From the NCBI GenBank assembly GCA_025964635.1, contig JAOPYP010000191.1:1-7196 (forward strand): DNA of 7,196 nucleotides. The letters run 5' to 3'. Source of the stretch: Actinomycetes bacterium (GTDB taxonomy: Bacteria > Actinomycetota > Actinomycetes > Streptosporangiales > Streptosporangiaceae). Under the pieces are notes generated by a model. It searched no databases. It worked only from the letters and a program-made list of their open reading frames with translations, and was not told where the DNA came from. The position numbers were made by a program, and so were the translations under genes. Positions within the stretch are counted from its first letter, which is position 1. Every line of letters starts with the position of its first letter. Below, in pieces: positions 1 through 5,726 of this stretch.

Positions 1-120
1 GCCCGGCAGCTCGGCGTCTCGGTCAAGACGGTCGGCCGCTGGGTGGGCGGCGAGACCGAGCCGCGGCTCCGGGATCTGCGCCGCATCCAGGAGCTGTTCG
101 GCGAGCTCCCGTTCTCCTGA
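1..120 (+). CDS. C-terminal fragment of a helix-turn-helix DNA-binding protein
   Basis: Frame 1 is open from the left edge to a TGA at 118-120 and encodes 39 residues. They include a recognisable helix-turn-helix: ARQLGVSVKTVGRW, followed by the GGETEPRLRDLRRI tail seen in XRE/Cro-type and related actinobacterial regulators. This is probably a transcription factor that acts in the cytoplasm. The 5' part, and any sensor domain, lie outside the window, so family and target are unknown. It is co-directional with the hydrogenase accessory genes but separated from yceI by 172 bp with a strong hairpin, so it is probably a separate transcription unit. Whether it regulates the operon is untested. The assignment to a DNA-binding fold rests on this short motif only. 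Confidence 0.7.
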   Translation, partial: ARQLGVSVKTVGRWVGGETEPRLRDLRRIQELFGELPFS

Positions 121-145
121 CCTGATGACCGGCCTTCTCCTGACC
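112..145. repeat. 11-bp direct repeat spanning the HTH gene stop codon
   Basis: TTCTCCTGACC occurs at 112-122 (containing the TGA stop) and again at 135-145, a period of 23 bp. A GACCGGC(C)TTC motif also repeats at 128-137 and 142-151. This looks like a small local duplication after the stop codon; no function is evident. Confidence 0.5.
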
Positions 146-187
146 GGCTTCCCCCCGGCGTCCCGGCGGGGCCGGACCGGATCATCG

Positions 188-199
188 GCGGACGTCCGC
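188..199. promoter_or_regulatory. 12-bp perfect palindrome, possible operator
   Basis: GCGGACGTCCGC is a perfect palindrome. Its central GGACGTCC occurs again at 277-284, 87 bp downstream and just before the yceI start at 293. A pair of identical palindromic 8-mers in a short intergenic region could be binding sites for a dimeric regulator. In a GC-rich genome such short palindromes can also arise by chance. Confidence 0.25.
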
Positions 200-208
200 A
201 CTCCCGGC

Positions 209-230
209 GGGCGGGCCGGCCGGCCCGCCC
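209..230. terminator. Strong GC palindrome/stem-loop downstream of HTH gene
   Basis: The arms GGGCGGGCCGG (209-219) and CCGGCCCGCCC (220-230) are perfect reverse complements. As RNA this folds into a 9-bp all-GC stem with a GGCC tetraloop. It lies about 90 nt after the HTH stop and is followed by ACCCGG with no U tract. That matches a U-less actinobacterial terminator, but the site could equally be a protein-binding palindrome. It separates the HTH gene from the yceI-hyp region. Confidence 0.45.
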
Positions 231-249
231 ACCCGGAAGCATGCCGGCT

Positions 250-263
250 AGACAGGAGTGTCT
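250..263. promoter_or_regulatory. AGACA-n4-TGTCT inverted repeat upstream of yceI
   Basis: AGACA (250-254) and TGTCT (259-263) form an inverted repeat around GGAG, ending 29 nt before the GTG at 293. The central AGGAG is Shine-Dalgarno-like but too far from either yceI start to serve it. The repeat is placed where an operator or 5'-UTR element would be expected. It is short, so support is weak. No convincing -35/-10 pair was seen in 121-292. Confidence 0.25.
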
Positions 264-292
264 CATCTCCGTAGCTGGACGTCCCCCCACAT

Positions 293-874
293 GTGTCCTA
301 CGGTGCTCCCATGGCCCTTCCTACGGGACGCTACCGGCTGGGCACTGAGAGCGGCCGGATCGTCCTGCGCACGTTTCGTGATGGCCTGGCGGCCACCGCC
401 GGCCATGATCTGATCATCGAGTTGCCCCGCTGGTCCGGTGAGCTGGTCGTGGATGACGACAAGATCCCGGAGAGCCTCGTGGCCCGCATCGACGTCGGCG
501 CGCTCGTCGTCCGGGAGGGCACCGGCGGCCTCAAGCCCCTGACCGACCGGGACCGCCGCGAGATAGCGACGACCGCGCGGCGCCAGCTGGCCTCCGACCA
601 GCACCCGGAAGCGGTCTTCACCGCCAACCGGTTCGACATGTCTGGTGACAACGGGGTCATCGAGGGGAACCTCTCCATCCGGGGGGTGACACGGCCGCTC
701 CGGCTCCAGGTGAGCCAGCCCGAACCAGGCAGCTACCGGGGGACCGGCACGCTGGTGCAGTCGGCCTACGGGATCAAGCCGTACACCGCGTTCTTCGGTG
801 CGCTGAAGGTGCGGGACGCGGTCGATATCGAGGTAAATGCGGTCATTGCCGGGTCAGGAGACGACAGCGGATGA
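293..874 (+). CDS. YceI-family protein (cytoplasmic, lipid/isoprenoid-binding fold)
   Basis: The gene encodes 193 residues with the YceI pattern along its whole length: LPTGRYRLGTESGRIVLRT at the start, a GHDLIIELPRWSGELVV segment, a central helix region with DRDRREI, and the FDMSGDNGVIEGNLSIRGVTRPL block near residues 113-137. YceI proteins are lipocalin-like beta barrels that bind polyisoprenoid or amphiphilic ligands. Many are secreted, but this one has no signal peptide or membrane segment, so it should be cytoplasmic, as in many actinobacterial members. The start is uncertain: GTG at 293 gives MSYGAPMALP, while ATG at 311 gives MALPTGRYRL; neither has a good ribosome site. A link to hydrogenase is suggested only by its position 115 bp upstream of the accessory operon. 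Confidence 0.85.
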   Translation: MSYGAPMALPTGRYRLGTESGRIVLRTFRDGLAATAGHDLIIELPRWSGELVVDDDKIPESLVARIDVGALVVREGTGGLKPLTDRDRREIATTARRQLASDQHPEAVFTANRFDMSGDNGVIEGNLSIRGVTRPLRLQVSQPEPGSYRGTGTLVQSAYGIKPYTAFFGALKVRDAVDIEVNAVIAGSGDDSG

Positions 875-989
875 CCCGGGCTCGTCCCGTGCCCTTGCGG
901 AGCCGCGCCGGGGGGCAGTAAGCCAGAGGGGGTAACCCGGGGCCGCCGGTCCTGGGGGCAGAGAGCTCAGCGGAGATCACCGCGAGGAG
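875..989 (+). other. Intergenic gap between yceI and the SIS/hyp operon
   Basis: These 115 bp are G-rich and contain GGGGGCAG twice (911-918 and 954-961). TTGCGG at 895-900 and CAGTAA at 916-921 are only a weak promoter match (15-bp spacer). The next gene's AGGAG (985-989) abuts its ATG at 990 with no spacer. A GGAG at 972-975 is the next candidate ribosome site, 14 nt away. The gap could hold the operon promoter, but nothing decisive is visible. Confidence 0.35.
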
Positions 990-1619
990 ATGAGCGCAGC
1001 GCCGTCGGCAGCGGTAGGGGACAACGAGGTCGCCAGGCTCTTCGAGCGCCGGGCGGCTTCCCTGGACGAGTTCGCCGGTCACGCGGGCACGGTGGCGGCC
1101 GCCTGCCACGCCATGGCCGTCCGCTTCCACCAGGGGGGCAAGCTGGTCGTCTTCGGCACCGGGGCGTCGAGCACGGATGCCCTGCACGTGGCCGTGGAGT
1201 TCGTGCACCCCGTGATCGTCGGCAAGCGCGCGCTGCCCGCCATCTCACTCACCGCGGACGCTGCCACGGTGACCGGCATCGCCGAGCGCGAGGGAATGGG
1301 CGCGATCTTCGCCCACCAGATCCGCCATCTCGCCGCCCCGGCGGACATCGCGCTGGGCCTGTCCGCCGACGGCAATTCCGAGAGCGTGCTGAACGGGCTG
1401 CTCACCGCGCACGGCATGGGCATGCTGACGATCGCGCTGGCCGGCGCGGGCGGCGGGGTGATCGGCGCCAGCCCGGCGGTGGACCACGTCCTGGTCACCA
1501 CGGAATCCGACCCCCGGGTGGTCAAGGAGGCGCACGTGACCGCGTACCACGTGCTCTGGGAACTGGTGCACGTCTTCTTCGAGCAGCCCGGCGTGCTGGG
1601 CCCGGCGGTGGTCTCATGA
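990..1619 (+). CDS. SIS-domain protein 1 (GmhA-like, hydrogenase-cluster type)
   Basis: This is a 209-residue single SIS (sugar isomerase) domain protein related to sedoheptulose-7-phosphate isomerase GmhA. The N-terminal helices (1-50) precede the phosphosugar loop GTGASSTDALHVAVE (56-70). A second loop, LSADGNSESVL (124-134), replaces the usual STSGNS. A C-terminal helix, VVKEAHVTAYHVLWEL, spans 177-192. Compared with GmhA, the D/H/E of the DAxHxxxE motif are kept (D63, H66, E70), but the Gln of RIQExH is Lys179 while H182 and H187 remain. True isomerase activity is therefore doubtful. The stop overlaps the next start (ATGA at 1616), implying translational coupling to the HypC-like gene. 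No heptose or LPS gene is nearby, so a role in hydrogenase maturation or ligand sensing is inferred from context. ATG 990 is the only plausible start. Confidence 0.85.
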   Translation: MSAAPSAAVGDNEVARLFERRAASLDEFAGHAGTVAAACHAMAVRFHQGGKLVVFGTGASSTDALHVAVEFVHPVIVGKRALPAISLTADAATVTGIAEREGMGAIFAHQIRHLAAPADIALGLSADGNSESVLNGLLTAHGMGMLTIALAGAGGGVIGASPAVDHVLVTTESDPRVVKEAHVTAYHVLWELVHVFFEQPGVLGPAVVS

Positions 1620-1879
1620 AGCAGCCCGAGCCCGCCCCGCAGCCCGCAGCCGCGCCGCAGCCCGGCGCGGTGCAGCCGCCCGAATGCCACGACGAGGTCT
1701 GCATCACCTGCTCCGACACGGCGGTCGCGGTGACCATCGCCCGGCTGCTCCCGGACAGCCTGGCCGTCGTCGACACCGAGGCGGGCCAGGAAGAGGTCAG
1801 CGTGGCCCTGGTCAGCGCCGGGGTGGGCGACACCATCCTGGTGCACGCCGGCGAGGCCATCGCGGTGGTGCCCACATGA
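1616..1879 (+). CDS. Divergent HypC/HupF-like small chaperone
   Basis: This 87-residue protein begins with a Pro/Ala/Gln-rich stretch (1-23), followed by CHDEVCITCSD with cysteines at 24, 29 and 32. A beta-rich body follows that aligns with the canonical HypC encoded at 3118. LLPDSLAVVDTEAGQEEVSV matches HypC's FLPDQPDLARVDVSGVRRVINV, and VGDTILVHAGEAIAVV (70-85) matches PGEWVLIHVGFALSKI, including His77 opposite HypC His50. HypC proteins bind HypD and the hydrogenase large subunit and carry the Fe(CN)2CO unit through Cys2. Here no cysteine is at position 2; Cys32 falls at the equivalent place, preceded by an extra CX4C. The gene overlaps both neighbours by ATGA. A HupF-like, hydrogenase-dedicated or oxygen-protective chaperone is a reasonable inference; metal binding through CX4CX2C is another possibility. 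Confidence 0.75.
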   Translation: MKQPEPAPQPAAAPQPGAVQPPECHDEVCITCSDTAVAVTIARLLPDSLAVVDTEAGQEEVSVALVSAGVGDTILVHAGEAIAVVPT

Positions 1880-2604
1880 CGAAGCGCAGCAGCGGCCCGG
1901 GCCGCACCCGTTCTGGCCGCACCGGTCCTAGCCGCACGGGCCAGGAGAGCGCGGCCGCGATGGAGTCGCTTTACCCGTTCCTGTACTCGGGCAGCACTCC
2001 CGACCTCGATGCGGTGCTGGCCGAGGTCCGGGCGTCCACCGTGGCCAAGGCCCGTGAAATCACCGAGCTGCGCCAGCTCATCGCCGCCCAGGACGCCACG
2101 CGGCTCGCCGCCTGCGCCACGGAGATGGCGGCCCGGTTCTCCGGCGGCGGGCGGCTGCTGGCCTTCGGCAATGGGGGCAGCGCCACGGACGCGCAGCAGC
2201 TGGCCACCCTGTTCCTCGACCCCGGCCCCGGGGAGCGGGCCCTGCCGGCCTACTGCCTGGCCAACGACACCGCGGTGGTCACCGCCCTGTGCAACGACGT
2301 CGGCGTCGAGGTGGTGTTCGCCCGCCAGATCGCCGCGTTCGGGCAGCCCCGGGACATCGCCATCGGCCTGTCCACGAGCGGCAACTCCGAGAACCTGCTC
2401 CGCGCCCTGGACGAGGCGGCCCGGCACGGCCTGCTGACCGTGGGCATCGCCGGCTACGACGGCGGGAAGATGGCCGAGCTGGACAGCCTGGACTACCTGT
2501 TCGTGGCGCCGTCATCCTCGGTGCACCGGATCCAGGAGGCCCAGACCACCGTGTACCACACGCTGTGGCAGCTGACCGTGGCGTCGCTCGCCGGGATCCG
2601 GTGA
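1876..2604 (+). CDS. SIS-domain protein 2 (GmhA-like, hydrogenase-cluster type)
   Basis: The protein has 242 residues if translated from the ATGA-overlapping ATG at 1876. The ATG at 1960 (residue 29, MESLYPFLYSG) has an AGGAG at 1943-1947 and would remove a low-complexity RT/G/S-rich leader, so the shorter form (214 residues) is a serious alternative. The body is a GmhA-like SIS domain: FGNGGSATDAQQLATL (97-112), LSTSGNSENLL (165-175) and HRIQEAQTTVYHTLWQL (217-233). The phosphosugar loops are intact. Relative to GmhA, the metal His of DAQHxxxE is Gln108 and the Glu is Leu112, while Gln220 and His228 are kept. This is the reverse of the losses in SIS protein 1. Context places it in hydrogenase maturation; annotation as phosphoheptose isomerase would probably be misleading. 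Confidence 0.85.
   Translation: MTKRSSGPGRTRSGRTGPSRTGQESAAAMESLYPFLYSGSTPDLDAVLAEVRASTVAKAREITELRQLIAAQDATRLAACATEMAARFSGGGRLLAFGNGGSATDAQQLATLFLDPGPGERALPAYCLANDTAVVTALCNDVGVEVVFARQIAAFGQPRDIAIGLSTSGNSENLLRALDEAARHGLLTVGIAGYDGGKMAELDSLDYLFVAPSSSVHRIQEAQTTVYHTLWQLTVASLAGIR
1900..1944 (+). repeat. Three imperfect 15-bp tandem repeats in SIS2 leader
   Basis: Units at 1900-1914, 1915-1929 and 1930-1944 share a GCCGCAC core and encode GRTRS, GRTGP and SRTGQ in frame. They lie between the two candidate starts of SIS protein 2 (1876 and 1960). They make either a basic, flexible N-terminal tail or part of an untranslated spacer. AGGAG at 1943-1947 overlaps the end of the last unit. Confidence 0.6.
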
Positions 2605-2609
2605 CGGGT

Positions 2610-3113
2610 ATGAGCGAACCCACGGGACGCACGCTCGTCGCCTGCCTGGGCAACATCTTCCTCAGCGATGACGGCTTCGGGGTCGAGGTGGCCCGGCGGC
2701 TGGCCCGCCAGCCGCTCCCCGGAGGGGTGCGGGTCACCGACTACGGCATCCGGGGCATGCACCTGGCCTACGACCTGGCCGAGGGGTTCGACACGACGAT
2801 CCTGGTCGACACCGCGCAGCGCGGTGACGCCCCCGGCACCGTCTACCTGATCGAGCCCGAGCCGCAACCTGGCCAGGGCGACGCCGCCTCGATGACCCTG
2901 TTCAACGCGCACGGCATGCAGCCAGACCTCGTGCTCAGCCTGGCTGGCTCGCTCGGCGGGGACGCCGGGCGGGTACTGGTGGTGGGCTGCGAGCCCGCCA
3001 CCCTGGAGGAGGGGATCGGGCTGAGCGCCCCGGTCACGGCCGCGGTGGACGAGGCCGTGCAGATGGTTACCAGGCTGGTCACCGCCGGCCAGCAAACCGG
3101 AAACAAGAGGTGA
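2610..3113 (+). CDS. [NiFe]-hydrogenase maturation endopeptidase (HyaD/HybD/HupD family)
   Basis: This is a 167-residue peptidase M52-family protein, the usual length. It cleaves the C-terminal extension of the hydrogenase large subunit once Ni is inserted, locking in the active site. Visible hallmarks are LGNIFLSDDGFGVEVARRL (13-31), in which D21 takes the place of HybD Glu16; LVDT with D67 (HybD Asp62); and NAHGMQPD with H101 (HybD His93). These are the three Ni-sensing ligands. GIRGMHLAYDL (46-56) is also typical. The gene starts 5 nt after SIS2, and its last codons overlap the strong ribosome site of hypC. Such proteases are specific to one hydrogenase, so this operon probably serves one particular enzyme whose structural genes are outside the window. 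The start ATG at 2610 has only a weak upstream purine site. Confidence 0.93.
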   Translation: MSEPTGRTLVACLGNIFLSDDGFGVEVARRLARQPLPGGVRVTDYGIRGMHLAYDLAEGFDTTILVDTAQRGDAPGTVYLIEPEPQPGQGDAASMTLFNAHGMQPDLVLSLAGSLGGDAGRVLVVGCEPATLEEGIGLSAPVTAAVDEAVQMVTRLVTAGQQTGNKR

Positions 3114-3115
3114 TC
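3105..3115 (+). promoter_or_regulatory. Near-consensus ribosome binding site for hypC
   Basis: AAGAGGTGATC almost completely matches the complement of the 16S rRNA 3' end (AAGGAGGTGATC). It sits 7 nt (from GAGG) before the hypC ATG at 3118 and contains the TGA stop of the protease gene. It is the strongest site in the window and suggests that hypC is translated at a higher rate than its neighbours. Confidence 0.75.
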
Positions 3116-3117
3116 GC

Positions 3118-3390
3118 ATGTGCCTTGGCATCCCAGGCGAGGTGATCGAGTTCCTGCCGGATCAGCCCGACCTGGCCAGGGTCGACGTCAGCGGGGTCCG
3201 GCGGGTGATCAATGTCGGCCTGCTCTCGGACGACCTGCCCAAGCCCGGCGAATGGGTGCTCATTCACGTGGGCTTCGCCCTGTCCAAGATCGACGAGGCT
3301 GAGGCCGCGGCCGCGCTGCAGTTCCTGGAGGGCATCGGCCAGGCCTACGCGGACGAGATGGAAGCCCTCCAGGCATCCCAGATCGAGTAA
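3118..3390 (+). CDS. hypC: Hydrogenase maturation chaperone HypC
   Basis: This 90-residue protein opens with MCLGIPGEVIEF, the HypC signature. Cys2, exposed after Met removal, binds iron and pairs with HypD. The OB-like beta barrel includes RVDVSGVRRVINVGLL, and the conserved WVLIHVGFALSKID segment (46-59) with His50 follows. A C-terminal helix (60-90, EAEAAAALQFLEGI) completes it. HypC with HypD forms the scaffold on which Fe(CN)2CO is built, and HypC then delivers it to the large-subunit precursor. The gene lies 4 nt after the maturation protease and is followed 11 nt later by hypD. It is the canonical member; a divergent paralogue lies at 1616-1879. Confidence 0.97.
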   Translation: MCLGIPGEVIEFLPDQPDLARVDVSGVRRVINVGLLSDDLPKPGEWVLIHVGFALSKIDEAEAAAALQFLEGIGQAYADEMEALQASQIE

Positions 3391-3401
3391 AGGGGGCAGT
3401 G

Positions 3402-4529
3402 ATGCGGTTCGTTGACGAATTCCGCTCTGCGGACAAGGCGCACGCCCTGGCCGCGAAGATCGCCGGGCTGTGTGAGCCCGGACGGCAGTACAAGCTGATG
3501 GAGGTGTGCGGAGGGCACACGCACACCATCTACAAGCACGGCCTCGAGGATTACCTGCCCGAGCAGATCACGCTGGTGCACGGTCCCGGCTGCCCGGTCT
3601 GCGTCATTCCCATGGGCCGGGTGGACGACGCCATCGCGCTGGCGTCCCACCCGGACACCATCATGACCTCGTTCGGGGACATGATGCGGGTCCCGGGCAG
3701 CCAGGGCTCGTTCTTCGACGCCAAGGCGCAGGGCACCGACATCCGCATGGTGTACTCACCGCTGGACTCGCTGAAGATCGCCCGGCAGAACCCGGACAAG
3801 CGCGTGGTGTTCATGGCCATCGGGTTCGAGACCACCACCCCGTCCACCGCGATGACCGTGCTCCGCGCGGCCGCCGAGAAGCTGGACAACTTCTCCATCT
3901 TCTGCAACCACGTGACGATCATCCCGGCCATGAAGGCCATCCTGGACTCGCCCGACCTGCGCCTGGACGGGTTCATCGGCCCGGGTCATGTGTCCACGGT
4001 GATCGGCTGCCGCCCATATGAGTTCGTCGCCCGGGACTACGGCAAACCGGTCGTGGTGGCCGGGTTCGAGCCGCTGGACATCCTGCAGTCCATCTACATG
4101 CTGATGGTCCAGCTGTCCGAGGGCCGCAGCGAGGTGGAGAACCAGTACACGCGGGTGGTGCCCTGGGACGGCAACCTGGCCGCGCTGACCGCCATCAACC
4201 AGGTCCTGGAGCTGCGCCCGTACTTCGAGTGGCGCGGGCTGGGCTTCATCTCGCACTCGGCGATGCGGGTCCGCCCCGAGTACGCCAAATTCGACGCGGA
4301 ACTGCTCTTCGAGGTACCCGGGGTCCGGGTCGCCGACCCGAAGGCCTGCCAGTGCGGTGAGGTGCTCAAGGGCGTGCTGAAGCCCTGGGAGTGCAAGGTG
4401 TTCGGCACCGCATGCACGCCGGAGACCCCGATCGGGACCTGCATGGTCTCCCCCGAGGGCGCCTGCGCCGCGTACTACAACTTCGGCCGGATGAACCGCC
4501 GCCGGGTTGTGGAAGTGAGCATCTCATGA
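3402..4529 (+). CDS. hypD: Hydrogenase maturation factor HypD (Fe-S scaffold)
   Basis: HypD is the 4Fe-4S protein that, with HypC, holds the iron while CN and CO ligands are added. The 375-residue product has every family motif: CGGHTHTIYKHGL (C36), HGPGCPVCV (C64, C67), GFETTTPSTA, GPGHVSTVIG, and the C-terminal cysteine cluster CQCGEVLKGVLKPWECKVFG ... TPIGTCMVSPEGACAAY, which supplies the cluster ligands. I chose ATG at 3402 (MRFVDEFRS), matching the usual HypD N-terminus, with GGGGG at 3392-3396 as ribosome site. A GTG at 3399 would add one residue. The TGA overlaps the hypE start by ATGA at 4526, so the two are probably translationally coupled. Confidence 0.97.
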   Translation: MRFVDEFRSADKAHALAAKIAGLCEPGRQYKLMEVCGGHTHTIYKHGLEDYLPEQITLVHGPGCPVCVIPMGRVDDAIALASHPDTIMTSFGDMMRVPGSQGSFFDAKAQGTDIRMVYSPLDSLKIARQNPDKRVVFMAIGFETTTPSTAMTVLRAAAEKLDNFSIFCNHVTIIPAMKAILDSPDLRLDGFIGPGHVSTVIGCRPYEFVARDYGKPVVVAGFEPLDILQSIYMLMVQLSEGRSEVENQYTRVVPWDGNLAALTAINQVLELRPYFEWRGLGFISHSAMRVRPEYAKFDAELLFEVPGVRVADPKACQCGEVLKGVLKPWECKVFGTACTPETPIGTCMVSPEGACAAYYNFGRMNRRRVVEVSIS

Positions 4530-5713
4530 CCGACACGGGCACGGGCACCGGCACCGGCCGGGGCACCTGGGTCGACCAGGCCCTGCGCGAGCACGAGGAG
4601 CACGCCGCGCCGGAGCATGCCGGCCCGCAGCCGGCCGCGGCCTCCGACCGCGAGCAGCAGGTCCTCGACCGCATCGACAAGGCCCGGCGCCGCCGGCCGA
4701 AGGTCCGCGAGGAGCGGATCACCATGTCCCACGGGGCCGGCGGCAAGGCCACGCGGACCCTGGTCGAGGCGGTCTTCCTGGACGCGTTCAGCAACCCGCT
4801 GCTCGACCCCCTGGAAGACTCCGCCCAGCTCCACGTGAACGGCGGCCGGGTCGCTCTGACCACCGACTCCTACGTGGTGTCGCCGCTGTTCTTTCCCGGC
4901 GGCGACATCGGCGACCTCGCGGTCAACGGGACCGTCAACGACCTGGCGGTGTCCGGCGCGACCCCGCTCTACCTGTCCGCCGGGTTCATCCTGGAGGAGG
5001 GCTTCCCGGTCACCGACCTGATCGAGATCGTGACCTCGATGAAGGCCGCGGCCCAGGTCGCGGGGGTGCAGGTGGTCACCGGGGACACCAAGGTGGTGCA
5101 GCGGGGCAAGGCCGACGGGTGCTACATCAACACCGCCGGCGTGGGCGTGATCGAGCACGACATGTCCCTGGGCGTGGCGAACGCCCAGCCCGGCGACGCG
5201 GTGATCGTGTCCGGCCCGATCGGCGACCACGGCGTGACCATCATGCTGGCCCGCGGCGAGCTGGACATCGAGGCCGACATCACCTCCGACACCGCGGCGC
5301 TCAACGGGCTGATCGCGGACCTGCTGGCCGCCACCCCGGGGGTCCGCGCGCTGCGCGACGCCACCCGGGGCGGGGTGGCGACCATCCTGAACGAGGTGGC
5401 CACGGCGGCCCAGGTCGGGGTGCTCGTCAACGAGGACGCGATCCCGGTACGCACAGTGGTGCGCGGTGCCTCCGAACTGCTCGGCATCGATCCCATGTAC
5501 GTGGCGTGCGAGGGCCGGATGGTCGTCGTGGTGGACGGCGGCGAGGCGGACAAGGCCCTGGCCGCGCTGCGTTCCCACCCACTCGGCGCCGACGCGGCGA
5601 TCATCGGCTCGATCACCGCGGAGCCGCCGGGCATGGTCCTGCTGAAGACCGCGTTCGGCGGATCCCGGATCGTGGACCTGCTGGTCGGCGACCCACTGCC
5701 GCGGATCTGCTGA
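4526..5713 (+). CDS. hypE: Hydrogenase maturation factor HypE with N-terminal extension
   Basis: HypE dehydrates the carbamoyl group that HypF places on its C-terminal cysteine, making thiocyanate as the source of CN ligands. The 395-residue product ends in the diagnostic PRIC with the terminal Cys395. It also shows ITMSHGAGGKA (65-75), DSYVVSPLFFPGGDIGDLAVNG and NDLAVSGATP of the AIRS/PurM-like ATP-binding fold, and RDATRGGVATILNE. Most HypE proteins begin a few residues before HGAGG; here about 64 residues precede it. That extension has a (TG)n stretch, LREHEEHAAPEHA and a basic helix DKARRRRPKVREE. ATG 4526 overlaps hypD by ATGA. An alternative ATG at 4724 with AGGAG at 4710-4714 would give a 329-residue form. 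HypF itself is not in the window. Confidence 0.96.
   Translation: MTDTGTGTGTGRGTWVDQALREHEEHAAPEHAGPQPAAASDREQQVLDRIDKARRRRPKVREERITMSHGAGGKATRTLVEAVFLDAFSNPLLDPLEDSAQLHVNGGRVALTTDSYVVSPLFFPGGDIGDLAVNGTVNDLAVSGATPLYLSAGFILEEGFPVTDLIEIVTSMKAAAQVAGVQVVTGDTKVVQRGKADGCYINTAGVGVIEHDMSLGVANAQPGDAVIVSGPIGDHGVTIMLARGELDIEADITSDTAALNGLIADLLAATPGVRALRDATRGGVATILNEVATAAQVGVLVNEDAIPVRTVVRGASELLGIDPMYVACEGRMVVVVDGGEADKALAALRSHPLGADAAIIGSITAEPPGMVLLKTAFGGSRIVDLLVGDPLPRIC
4535..4558 (+). repeat. ACSGGC hexamer repeat in hypE leader
   Basis: Four tandem hexamers (ACGGGC, ACGGGC, ACCGGC, ACCGGC) encode (TG)4 right after the hypE start. A related CGGGGCACC follows. This gives a flexible low-complexity N-terminus, and as a short repeat it could vary in length between strains. 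Confidence 0.65.
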
Positions 5714-5726
5714 CGGGCGGCCACCC

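Noticed and set aside
1684..1875. Upstream extension of SIS2 to an ATG at 1684
   Set aside because: The added residues are Arg/Gly/His-rich and overlap the HypC-like gene in another frame; the ATGA-coupled start at 1876 or the ATG at 1960 fits better.
1522..2427. 301-codon minus-strand frame opposite the HypC-like and SIS2 genes
   Set aside because: Low-complexity Arg/Gly/Ala composition and full overlap with well-supported + strand genes mark it as a mirror of GC-rich codon usage.
990..2604. Annotation of the SIS genes as phosphoheptose isomerases for heptose synthesis
   Set aside because: Each lacks part of the GmhA metal/catalytic site and no other heptose or LPS gene is present in the window.
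2289..2609. Upstream extension of the maturation protease to 2289
   Set aside because: It would overlap SIS2 for over 300 bp with low-complexity Arg-rich sequence, whereas ATG 2610 gives the standard family length.
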